From: Flavobacteriales bacterium UBA7430
GTDB taxonomy: Bacteria; Bacteroidota; Bacteroidia; Flavobacteriales; UBA7430
NCBI GenBank assembly: GCA_002478765.1
Contig: DLQO01000077.1
Location: 1 to 54,824, forward strand
Direction of reading: 5' to 3'
Length of the DNA: 54,824 bases
The notes beneath the pieces are model-generated. The model ran no database searches, was not told the origin of the DNA, and was given only the letters and a program-made list of their open reading frames with translations. Shown here in pieces: positions 24,675-32,139 of this stretch. Both the position numbers and the translations under genes were made by a program. Positions within the stretch are counted from its first letter, which is position 1. Each line of letters opens with the position of its first letter.

Positions 24675-25268
24675 ATGGCAACTAAAATTAGATTGCAACG
24701 TTTCGGTAAAAAAGGAAAACCAGTTTACCACATTGTAGCTGCAGATTCTCGCTCTAAACGTGATGGGCGCTACATTGAAAACATTGGACTTTACAATCCA
24801 AACACCAACCCTGCAACCATCGATCTAAATCACGACAGAGCTCTTTACTGGGTTCAAGTAGGTGCCGTTCCAACTGACACGGCCAGAACGATTTTATCGT
24901 ACACTGGGGTGATGGCCAAGAAACACCTTTTAGATGGTGTTAAAAAAGGGGCTCACACGGAAGAAGAAGCTCTAGCGAAATACGAAGCTTGGTTAGAAGG
25001 TAAAGCCAAACAAATCGGATCCGTAACAAGCGCTATCGAAAAAACAAAAGCGGATGCTGCTGCCAAAGCATTATCAGCTGAGAAAGAATCTCGCGCAGCT
25101 AAAGAAGCTGTTATTCTTGCTAAAAACACACCAGAAGTAGAAGAAACAGAAGAAGCTCCTGCTGCTGAGGAAACTCCAGCCGCTGAAGCTCCTGCTGCTG
25201 AAGAGGCTCCTGCTGCTGAGGAAACTCCAGCCGCTGAAGCTCCTGCTGCTGAAGAAGCTGCAGAGTAA
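24675..25268 (+). CDS. rpsP: 30S ribosomal protein bS16 with long Ala/Glu-rich tail
   Basis: 197 aa. The first ~85 residues are the S16 core ([23 protein letters not shown], then [13 protein letters not shown]), which binds 16S rRNA in the 30S body. A helical, charged segment (about 90-155) follows, and then a low-complexity tail of Ala, Glu, Pro and Thr. E. coli S16 is about 82 aa, so more than half of this protein is extension. Long tails are common in Bacteroidota S16, but their job is unknown. First gene of a unit with rimM (1-nt overlap, TAATG). Confidence 0.97.
   Translation: MATKIRLQRFGKKGKPVYHIVAADSRSKRDGRYIENIGLYNPNTNPATIDLNHDRALYWVQVGAVPTDTARTILSYTGVMAKKHLLDGVKKGAHTEEEALAKYEAWLEGKAKQIGSVTSAIEKTKADAAAKALSAEKESRAAKEAVILAKNTPEVEETEEAPAAEETPAAEAPAAEEAPAAEETPAAEAPAAEEAAE
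25155..25256 (+). repeat. 51-bp tandem repeat (2 copies) inside rpsP
   Basis: Two copies of a 51-bp unit (25155-25205 and 25206-25256), identical except at the last base, encode [17 protein letters not shown] twice. Near-identity at the DNA level, including synonymous positions, points to a recent duplication and a possible length-variable tract. Confidence 0.9.
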
Positions 25269-25795
25269 TGAAACTGAAGGATTGCTACTTCATTGGTCAC
25301 GTCAGTCGTAAACACGGCTTCAAAGGTGACCTTTTGGTGAAGCTAGACGTTGATGATCCTTCAAAATACAAAAAACTGGAATCAGTCTTCATTGATCGCA
25401 AGGGAAGACTGGTTCCTTTTTTTTTAAACTCCTGCAAACTGACCCAGAAAGGCTTTCTACACATTCATGTTGAGGGAGTAGACACAGAGGCTGAGGCTGA
25501 CAAACTTCAAAAATGCGGACTCTACCTCCCACTTACCTTCCTTCCAGCCATGAAAGGAAACCAATTTTACTACCACGAAATTGAGGGTTTCAAAGCCATC
25601 GATAAAAATTATGGCGACGTAGGTATTATTACTGAGGTAGTCAATCAGGCGGTTCAACCACTCTTTGCTATTCAAAACGGACTGAAGGAAGTTCTCATAC
25701 CTATTGATGACTCTGTTATCGACCAATTGGACCGAGAGAACAAAGTACTTTACTTAAATTGCCCTGAAGGTTTAATCGAAATTTATCTCGAATAG
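25268..25795 (+). CDS. rimM: Ribosome maturation factor RimM
   Basis: 175 aa. The N-terminal RimM barrel starts CYFIGHVSRKHGFKGDLLVKLD, and a C-terminal PRC-barrel-like domain contains YYHEIEGFKAI, VLIPI and LNCPEGLIEIYLE. It binds ribosomal protein S19 and helps mature the 30S head. Start overlaps the rpsP stop by one base, implying coupled translation. The linkage of rpsP and rimM is ancient and widespread. Confidence 0.95.
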   Translation: MKLKDCYFIGHVSRKHGFKGDLLVKLDVDDPSKYKKLESVFIDRKGRLVPFFLNSCKLTQKGFLHIHVEGVDTEAEADKLQKCGLYLPLTFLPAMKGNQFYYHEIEGFKAIDKNYGDVGIITEVVNQAVQPLFAIQNGLKEVLIPIDDSVIDQLDRENKVLYLNCPEGLIEIYLE

Positions 25796-25825
25796 ATTCA
25801 ATTGCCCAAAAATATTGATAAAACC

Positions 25826-26173
25826 ATGGGGAAAAACAAAAAAAAGAAAGACATTACTGGAGTGGTTTATTCCACCAACCAAAAATACGACTACTCGTAT
25901 GAGGATGAAATGGATGAGGAAACACTTCCTCCCAATGAGCAAGACTTAAGACTTGTTTTAGACCGTAAAAAAGGGGGGAAAGTAGTTACTGCAATCATCG
26001 ACTTTGTGGGAACCAATGAAGACCTCAAAGCTTTAGGTAAAGAACTAAAAACCTCTTGTGGAGTTGGTGGCACTGTAAAAGAAGGTGAAATTCTCATACA
26101 AGGTGACTTTAGAGACAAAGTTTTAAAACTACTGATGGATAAAGGCTACAAAGCAAAAAAGAAAGGGGGCTGA
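25826..26173 (+). CDS. SUI1/eIF1-like translation factor (YciH family)
   Basis: About 115 aa from the ATG at 25826 (a TTG 24 nt upstream is less likely). After a lysine-rich start and an acidic linker, residues ~45-110 form the SUI1 domain: LRLVLDRKKGGKVVTAIIDFVG, LKTSCGVGGTVKEGEILIQGD and KVLKLLMDKGYKAKKKGG. This is the bacterial homologue of eukaryotic eIF1. E. coli YciH helps discriminate unusual initiation complexes and acts under stress. Here it sits 30 nt after rimM, presumably in the same operon. Confidence 0.9.
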   Translation: MGKNKKKKDITGVVYSTNQKYDYSYEDEMDEETLPPNEQDLRLVLDRKKGGKVVTAIIDFVGTNEDLKALGKELKTSCGVGGTVKEGEILIQGDFRDKVLKLLMDKGYKAKKKGG

Positions 26174-26217
26174 AAAAACAACCCAAACCACTCATTCACC
26201 AAACCAATTTAAGGCTC

Positions 26218-27027
26218 ATGAAAAACATTCAGGAAGCTGTAGATTTCATCAAAAACCACAAATACACCTCACCCAAAACGGGCATCATTCTGGGCACAGG
26301 GCTGGGAGGATTATTGGAGAAATGCCAAATAGAACTAAGCATCCCCTACACAGAAATCCCACATTTTCCGGAATCAACCGTGGAATCTCATCAGGGAAAA
26401 CTAATCTTCGCTCAAATTGAAAACAAACCCGTAGTCATCATGCAAGGCCGTTTTCACTATTATGAGGGGTACGACGCCAAAGAAATCACCTTCCCGGTTC
26501 GTGTTTTAAAAGAACTTGGTATTCAAAACCTCCTGATTTCAAATGCTTCCGGAGCGCTAAACCCCAACTACAAAAAAGGTGACTTAGTCATTGTAAACGA
26601 CCACATCAATTTATTGTTTGACAACCCACTTCGAGGAAGAAATATTAACGAACATGGACCTAGGTTTACTGATATGTGTGACCCATATGACCAAAATCTC
26701 CGCGACTTACTGTGGAAGTGTTCCGAGCGAATAAACAGAACCGTTCACTCAGGCGTATATGCCGCTTGGCAAGGCCCTTCACTTGAAACTAGAGCTGAAT
26801 ACCGAATGTTGAAAATTATAGGAGCTGACCTGGTCGGGATGTCAACCGTTCCTGAGGTTATTGTTGCCAACCACATGAACTTACCTTGTGCAGTCGTATC
26901 AGTTCTTACGGATGAGTGTGATCCAGAACACCTAAAACCTGTATCTATAGAAGAGATTATAACGACGGCAAAAAAAGCAGAACCTCAACTTACGCGTTTA
27001 TTCACCATGCTTATCGCTGAACTATAA
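26218..27027 (+). CDS. Purine-nucleoside phosphorylase
   Basis: 269 aa of the trimeric PNP (family 2, PunA-type). Motifs are GIILGTGLGGLLEKC, MQGRFHYYEGYDAKEI, LLISNASGALNPNYKKGDLVI, GVYAAWQGPSLETRAEYRML and VGMSTVPEVIVANHMNLPC. It cleaves (deoxy)inosine and guanosine to base and ribose-1-phosphate for purine salvage. Its TAA overlaps the stop codon of the convergent luxC-like gene within the six bases CTATAA. Confidence 0.95.
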   Translation: MKNIQEAVDFIKNHKYTSPKTGIILGTGLGGLLEKCQIELSIPYTEIPHFPESTVESHQGKLIFAQIENKPVVIMQGRFHYYEGYDAKEITFPVRVLKELGIQNLLISNASGALNPNYKKGDLVIVNDHINLLFDNPLRGRNINEHGPRFTDMCDPYDQNLRDLLWKCSERINRTVHSGVYAAWQGPSLETRAEYRMLKIIGADLVGMSTVPEVIVANHMNLPCAVVSVLTDECDPEHLKPVSIEEIITTAKKAEPQLTRLFTMLIAEL

Positions 27028-28074
27028 GTCGCTTAAAAAAGCTAAAGTATCAACCCCGTCAGCATAATCATTTACACCGGGACTTTGTGCCTGACCCAAA
27101 TTAAAAGAATTTGGAAAATCAATCGAAGAGACAATACACTGTATAGATTCTGATTTGGAAATCAAATCCTTTTTAAGGACTTCTAGGTTGTTGTACGTCT
27201 CATAATGAAGCATGGATATAGGCGAAGAAACAGCAGTATCTTCTTTGAGTAACAAAAAACCATTTTCTAACATATCGTGCCCCCCCATTAAATAAAGAGC
27301 TCGATGGTAATCAAAATTATTAGCGTACTTTTTGTTATCAACCACATACTTGTAATCAAATAATGCTTCGAAAAATAGCTCAAAACGGTACCCATCAGGC
27401 ACGTAAACTTTAGAAACATTTCGACACCCCAAACCGAAGTAGGCGAAAATATCGTCTCCAAGTGCTGCCAGATCTTCTTTGGATTCGTCGCCTGTTAGAA
27501 CGGCTACAGAATTTCTGTTTTTTCGAATTAAATGAGGGTAGCTTGAGAAGTAGTGATCAAAATAACGAGCGGAATTATCAGAACCTGTTGCAATAACCGC
27601 ATCAAAATCTTTTAAAACTCCCTCTGTAAACTCTACTCGCTCCTCAAAACTCGAGTCCAAGTGAATAAGCACCTTGGTCATTAAGGGTAAAAACAACTTG
27701 TCCTCTTTAGACAGCTTGATCAGCATGTGATTTCCGCTGATCAATCCACAAACATAATCATGAAAACCAACCAACGGAATATTCCCCGCCATAATAATGG
27801 CTATTTTTTTCGGCACTGGATTCCACTTATATTCAAACGACCAAGTACTCAAAGTATCCTCCTTCAACCATTTAGAAAGCGCAAATATTGACCTACGAAC
27901 AGACCGTTCTTCAAACCATCCGTTGTAAATTTTTGCAGAAGTAATAGTTGTTTGAAACTCGTCGTAAAACAAATCGTTCAAATCTGTATTATCCCTAGGA
28001 GAATCCGGAAACTGAAACTGATTCATAAACTTTCCTAAACAACTTAAAGCTTGTATGATTTTTTGGCGATTCAT
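27022..28074 (-). CDS. LuxC-type acyl-CoA reductase
   Basis: About 350 aa from the ATG at 28074 (MNRQKIIQAL...); a longer frame to 28113 would run through the divergent promoter. It has the aldehyde-dehydrogenase-like fold of LuxC: IAIIMAGNIPLVGFHDYVCGLISGN for nucleotide binding and IFAYFGLGCRNVSKVYVP, which carries the likely nucleophilic cysteine. It would reduce acyl-CoA or acyl-ACP to aldehyde with NADPH. No luxA/B/D genes are nearby, so bioluminescence is not implied. A role in lipid or wax metabolism is possible. It diverges from the ferredoxin gene. Confidence 0.85.
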   Translation of the reverse strand: MNRQKIIQALSCLGKFMNQFQFPDSPRDNTDLNDLFYDEFQTTITSAKIYNGWFEERSVRRSIFALSKWLKEDTLSTWSFEYKWNPVPKKIAIIMAGNIPLVGFHDYVCGLISGNHMLIKLSKEDKLFLPLMTKVLIHLDSSFEERVEFTEGVLKDFDAVIATGSDNSARYFDHYFSSYPHLIRKNRNSVAVLTGDESKEDLAALGDDIFAYFGLGCRNVSKVYVPDGYRFELFFEALFDYKYVVDNKKYANNFDYHRALYLMGGHDMLENGFLLLKEDTAVSSPISMLHYETYNNLEVLKKDLISKSESIQCIVSSIDFPNSFNLGQAQSPGVNDYADGVDTLAFLSDL

Positions 28075-28089
28075 CCGCAATGTTTTTTC

Positions 28090-28110
28090 TATCTTTGTTT
28101 CGCAAACATA
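28090..28110. promoter_or_regulatory. Overlapping divergent promoters between luxC-like gene and ferredoxin
   Basis: On the plus strand TATCTTTG (28090-28097) and on the minus strand TATGTTTG (28110-28103) both match the TAnnTTTG -7 element, and only five bases separate them. The two starts are 60 bp apart, so the polymerases should compete. The -33 elements are weaker (TTTG at 28062-28065 for the plus strand). Confidence 0.5.
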
Positions 28111-28134
28111 CAAATCTTTAAAACAAGAAAGACA

Positions 28135-28485
28135 ATGGCAATTATAATCACCGACGAATGCATCAATTGTGGAGCATGTGAAGCTGAATGCCCAAATACA
28201 GCTATTTATGAAGGCGGAGTGGAGTGGTCGTTTGCTGAAGGGACTGAACTTTCAGGTCAAGTCAATTCCAAAACAGGTATTTCTGCTGATGCTGATGATG
28301 AACTGGAACCTGTTTCTTACGACTTCTATTACATCGCTACAGACAAATGCACAGAGTGTAAAGGATTCCATGAAGAACCTCAGTGTGCTGCAGTATGCCC
28401 TGTAGAATGTTGTGTGCCGGATGAAGATCACGTAGAGACCGAGGAAGAATTACTTGCTAAAAAAGCAATATTACATTGTGAATAA
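28135..28485 (+). CDS. 2[4Fe-4S] ferredoxin
   Basis: About 116 aa. The start MAIIITDECINCGACEAECP is the first cluster motif, with CxxCxxCxxxCP spacing. The second is split by an insertion: DKCTECKGFHEEPQCAAVCPVECC. This insertion type is common in Bacteroidota and Proteobacteria ferredoxins. It is a soluble electron carrier. The ATG at 28135 is chosen because homology begins there and the longer frame would overlap the promoter. It overlaps the next gene by 8 nt. Confidence 0.93.
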   Translation: MAIIITDECINCGACEAECPNTAIYEGGVEWSFAEGTELSGQVNSKTGISADADDELEPVSYDFYYIATDKCTECKGFHEEPQCAAVCPVECCVPDEDHVETEEELLAKKAILHCE

Positions 28486-29365
28486 AACCTTCAAATATTT
28501 ATTATTTGTAGTTCTTACTATTTCATACACTAGTCAGGCGCAAAACGGAAATGATTTCATCTTTTTCGAAGCCCGACTACAGACCCTAGCCAACAACATT
28601 TTAACCGCTGCTTCCGATTCTCTTAAAGAAGAAGCAAACCGGTTACTCATCGAAGATGTTGAAGAAGTCCTTTTAATTAAGGGTAGTTTTCACTACAACT
28701 TTGAAAATATTGATAATCTGAGTATTCTGGCCGCTCCTGACAAATCTTTCAAACTATTTAACTGGGTCATGCCCAAGGAAAATGGTTCTTTTGACTATTT
28801 TGCTTACCTACAATTTTACAACAAGCGATCTAAAGAGCTTCAGTTCATAAACCTCAAAGACGTGTCTGCTCACATGGACGATGAGCAACTCAAAATCCTT
28901 AAAGACGGGGAATGGTTTGGGGCTTTATATTCCGAGATCATCCACAACTCATTCAACAAAAAGGATTACTACACCCTGGTTGGCTGGGATGGCAACAATG
29001 AATTTACTACCAAAAGAATCATTGAAATCCTCCACTTCAAGGAAGACAAAAGCCCTGTTTTCGGGGCGCCTATAATCAAAATGAATGATGGCACTCGCTC
29101 ACGAATGGTTATGGAGTATGCCAAAAAAACCAGCACAAACATATCCTATAATGAAGACAGTGAGTACATTGTTTTCGACCAACTAGAACCCATGGAGGGG
29201 GCAGAAAAAGGAATGTATGAGTTCTACGTACCCAACTTAAGCTACGATGGCCTTACGTTCAAAAACGGAAAGTGGAGATTGGTACAGAACATTCCTGCAT
29301 ACAACGATAAAAAACGGAATCGCAGGCGATTAAAAAATATCGAGAGAGGTCTTCAAGCACCTTAA
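28478..29365 (+). CDS. Exported protein of unknown function downstream of ferredoxin
   Basis: About 295 aa from a GTG at 28478, which gives MNKTFKYLLFVVLTISYTSQAQ, a good signal peptide. A TTG at 28454 would lie further inside the ferredoxin gene. The mature protein begins with a helical stretch (ARLQTLANNILTAASDSLKEEANRLL) and continues as mixed alpha/beta, with YYTLVGWDGNNEFTTKRIIEIL and GMYEFYVPNLSYDGL. The ending is basic (KKRNRRRLKNIERG). I do not recognise the family. Overlap with the ferredoxin stop suggests co-translation, though one product is cytosolic and the other exported. The 223 bp after it hold no gene and no clear promoter. Confidence 0.7.
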   Translation: MNKTFKYLLFVVLTISYTSQAQNGNDFIFFEARLQTLANNILTAASDSLKEEANRLLIEDVEEVLLIKGSFHYNFENIDNLSILAAPDKSFKLFNWVMPKENGSFDYFAYLQFYNKRSKELQFINLKDVSAHMDDEQLKILKDGEWFGALYSEIIHNSFNKKDYYTLVGWDGNNEFTTKRIIEILHFKEDKSPVFGAPIIKMNDGTRSRMVMEYAKKTSTNISYNEDSEYIVFDQLEPMEGAEKGMYEFYVPNLSYDGLTFKNGKWRLVQNIPAYNDKKRNRRRLKNIERGLQAP

Positions 29366-29588
29366 GAAAATACACACTACGCCTACCCACAAAAGAACCT
29401 AAAGTTATTCAACACCCCTTTTTTTCGAGCGAGATAACCTTCATTCATTCAACCTAACAAGGCATATATTGCTTTAATGTGAAGCGTTGAAAAAATATTA
29501 ATAATAACCACTCAAAACCTTTTTCATATCCTTGAAATAGTCGAATTTTGCTTTTTTATTCACTAAGTCAAACTGACTCATTTTAAAA

Positions 29589-30662
29589 ATGAAAAAACAC
29601 AACTTCAGTGCCGGTCCTTGCGTACTTCCGCAAGAGGTTCTTGAACAAGCTTCACAAGCTGTACTAAACTTCAACAACCTAGACCTTTCCTTAATTGAAA
29701 TCTCCCATCGAAGTAAAGACTTCATTGCGGTTATGGACAAAGCACAAGCTTTGGCAAAAGAACTACTTGATGTGCCCGAAGGGTATTCTGTTTTGTTCCT
29801 CCAAGGAGGTGCAAGTACGCAGTTCTTAATGACCGTAATGAACCTGCTCAAAAAAGACGGAAAGGGAGCTTATATTAGTACAGGAAGCTGGTCTAAAAAA
29901 GCCATTACGGAAGGTAAGAAGTTTGGAGCTATTGATGTTATCGCAAGCTCTGAAGACAAAAACTTCAACTACATCCCTAAAGACTATTCCTGTCCTGAAG
30001 ATGCAGACTACCTCCACTTCACATCAAACAACACCATATTTGGTACTCAATTCCATGAGTTTCCGGAAGTTTCTGAAGGTACTGTATTAGCCTCTGACAT
30101 GTCTTCTGACATCTTCTCAAGAAAAATTGATGTTTCAAAATTCGGGTTGATATATGCCGGGGCGCAGAAAAACATGGGACCAGCAGGAACCACTTTGGTT
30201 ATTGTGAAAGACGAAATTTTAAACCAGACGGGTAGAGACATCCCTACCATGCTGAATTACAAAACTCACATCTCTAAGGAGTCTATGTTCAATACACCTC
30301 CCGTATTTGCGGTGTATGTTTCAATGTTAACCCTCGATTGGCTCAAGAAAAATGGCGGGGTTGAGGCTATTGAAAAAGTGAATACCGCAAAAGCTGAATT
30401 ACTTTATGCAGAAATAGACAGAAACCCTCTATTCGAAGGAGTTGCAGCTGTTGAAGACCGATCAAAAATGAACGTAACATTCGTTCTGACAGATGACAGC
30501 AAACAAGAAGCTTTTGACAAATTATGGAATAACGCTGGAGTAAGTGGTTTGAAAGGCCACCGATCTGTAGGCGGTTACCGTGCCTCTATCTACAACGCAC
30601 TTCCTTTAGAAAGTGTTCAAGTGTTGGTAAATACAATGAAAGAACTAGAAAAACTCTCCTAA
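29589..30662 (+). CDS. serC: Phosphoserine aminotransferase
   Basis: 357 aa, normal SerC length. The start KHNFSAGPCVLPQEVLEQA, SLIEISHRSKDFIAVMDKA and FLQGGASTQFLMTVMNLL are family motifs; the PLP lysine is in IYAGAQKNMGPAGTT (about 193-207), and the C-terminus has GLKGHRSVGGYRASIYNALP. It converts 3-phosphohydroxypyruvate to phosphoserine. First gene of serC-HAD-serA, with 1-nt gaps throughout. Confidence 0.96.
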   Translation: MKKHNFSAGPCVLPQEVLEQASQAVLNFNNLDLSLIEISHRSKDFIAVMDKAQALAKELLDVPEGYSVLFLQGGASTQFLMTVMNLLKKDGKGAYISTGSWSKKAITEGKKFGAIDVIASSEDKNFNYIPKDYSCPEDADYLHFTSNNTIFGTQFHEFPEVSEGTVLASDMSSDIFSRKIDVSKFGLIYAGAQKNMGPAGTTLVIVKDEILNQTGRDIPTMLNYKTHISKESMFNTPPVFAVYVSMLTLDWLKKNGGVEAIEKVNTAKAELLYAEIDRNPLFEGVAAVEDRSKMNVTFVLTDDSKQEAFDKLWNNAGVSGLKGHRSVGGYRASIYNALPLESVQVLVNTMKELEKLS

Positions 30663-30663
30663 C

Positions 30664-31098
30664 ATGGCCCCCGAATTAAAAGAACTCTATGATGAAGATG
30701 GTAATCACATCAGCCCCCAACTCGGCGGTGATGTGAAAAATTACCTCATTGATATTGACGGTACAATTACCGAAGATGTACCCAATGAAGAACCTGAAAG
30801 AATGGTTACTTGCGAACCATGGGAAGATGCTCGAACCATCATCAATCAGTGGTATGATGAGGGACACATCATCACTTTCTTTACATCAAGAACAAGCGAC
30901 ACCAGAGAAGTGACCCTAGCTTGGCTAGACAAACACGAATTCAAGTACCACGGATTGTTAATGAATAAACCTCGTGGTGGAAATTACCACTGGATTGACA
31001 ACCACATTGTTCGTGCTACACGATTCAAAACAAAGTGGACTCCTTTGGTTAAGAAAAGTAATGTTATTGAAGTTTTTGACAACGATTTAGACGAATAA
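30664..31098 (+). CDS. HAD-superfamily phosphatase between serC and serA (candidate phosphoserine phosphatase)
   Basis: 144 aa with all four HAD motifs: I, IDIDGT with D30 and D32; II, FFTSRT (T74/S75); III, K102 in LMNKPRGG; IV, HWIDN with D112. There is no large cap domain, so the substrate is likely bulky or held by a partner. The gene starts 1 nt after serC and serA starts 1 nt after it. In the serine pathway the only step not covered by SerA and SerC is dephosphorylation of phosphoserine, so this is the obvious candidate. That is inference from context. The classic SerB motif DxDST is absent (DIDGT here). Confidence 0.8.
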   Translation: MAPELKELYDEDGNHISPQLGGDVKNYLIDIDGTITEDVPNEEPERMVTCEPWEDARTIINQWYDEGHIITFFTSRTSDTREVTLAWLDKHEFKYHGLLMNKPRGGNYHWIDNHIVRATRFKTKWTPLVKKSNVIEVFDNDLDE

Positions 31099-31099
31099 G

Positions 31100-32050
31100 A
31101 TGAAAATACTAGCTAACGACGGAATTGCAAAAAGTGGAATCGATGCATTAGAAGCATCTGGATTCGAAGTTATCACAGACACCGTAGCTCAAGAAGCATT
31201 GATTGACTACATCAACGAAAATAATGTAGTCGGACTCTTAGTTCGTTCTGCAACGAAAGTACGAAAAGACATCATTGACTCTTGTGCAAACTTAAAACTC
31301 ATCGGTCGTGGTGGCGTTGGTATGGATAATATCGATGTGGACTACGCTCGAGAAAAAGGATTACACGTCATCAACACACCTGCTGCAAGTTCTGCATCAG
31401 TTGCTGAATTGGTATTCGCTCACCTTTTCGGAATGGTTCGCTTCTTATTTGACGCCAACAGAAGTATGCCTTTGGACGGTGACTCTAAGTTTAAACAGCT
31501 TAAGAAAAGCTACGGCGCAGGTATCGAACTACGTGGAAAAAAGATGGGAATCATCGGGTTTGGACGTATCGGTAGAGCCGTTGCAAAAGTTGCACTAGGT
31601 CAAGGAATGGAGGTGATTGCTCACGATCCTTTCTGCGAAAGTGCTGACATTGAATTGGACTTTTATGACGGTCAAAAGGTAAACTTCAACATCAAGACGG
31701 TTGCTATTGAAGACGTATACAAAAATGCTGACTTCATCACTTTACATGTTCCTTACCAGGGTAAACCACTCATCAACAAAAAGGAAATTGAAATGATGAA
31801 AGATCAAGTAGGCATTGTAAATGCTGCACGTGGTGGGGTTGTTAACGAAACGGACCTTTTAGAAGCTTTGTCCAGCGGAAAAGTACGCTTTGCTGGACTA
31901 GACGTTTTCGAAAACGAACCAAAACCAGACATGAAAGTTCTAATGGCACCTCAGGTATCGCTTAGCCCACACATTGGTGCTGCGACTCTTGAAGCTCAAG
32001 ACCGAATCGGTACTGAGTTGGCCGAACAGATTGAAAGTCTTTTAAAATAA
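31100..32050 (+). CDS. serA: D-3-phosphoglycerate dehydrogenase (short form)
   Basis: 316 aa of the D-isomer 2-hydroxyacid dehydrogenase family. NAD-binding motif MGIIGFGRIGRAVAKVALGQG (about 149-169), substrate arginine in NAARGGVVNETDL, and the catalytic histidine in LSPHIGAATLEAQ. There is no C-terminal ACT domain, so serine feedback of the E. coli type is not expected. It makes 3-phosphohydroxypyruvate, the SerC substrate. Last gene of the serine operon, followed by a terminator. Confidence 0.93.
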   Translation: MKILANDGIAKSGIDALEASGFEVITDTVAQEALIDYINENNVVGLLVRSATKVRKDIIDSCANLKLIGRGGVGMDNIDVDYAREKGLHVINTPAASSASVAELVFAHLFGMVRFLFDANRSMPLDGDSKFKQLKKSYGAGIELRGKKMGIIGFGRIGRAVAKVALGQGMEVIAHDPFCESADIELDFYDGQKVNFNIKTVAIEDVYKNADFITLHVPYQGKPLINKKEIEMMKDQVGIVNAARGGVVNETDLLEALSSGKVRFAGLDVFENEPKPDMKVLMAPQVSLSPHIGAATLEAQDRIGTELAEQIESLLK

Positions 32051-32078
32051 AAAAAGCCCCGGTTCGGGGCTTTTTAAT
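32051..32078 (+). terminator. Terminator of serC-HAD-serA
   Basis: GCCCCG-GTT-CGGGGC flanked by an A run on the left and TTTTT on the right, directly after the serA stop. Confidence 0.9.
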
Positions 32079-32139
32079 TGACACTAGCCTGTAATAATCC
32101 TATTTTCACAAGAATTTAAGCAATCAAAATAGTCTGCCC

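Noticed and set aside
24953..25315. A 120-codon frame antisense to rpsP
   Set aside because: It is a low-complexity Ser/Ala/Gly shadow of the repeated Ala/Glu tail.
27022..28074. LuxC-like gene as part of a bioluminescence operon
   Set aside because: No luxA, luxB, luxD or luxE genes are adjacent; LuxC-type reductases occur widely without light production.
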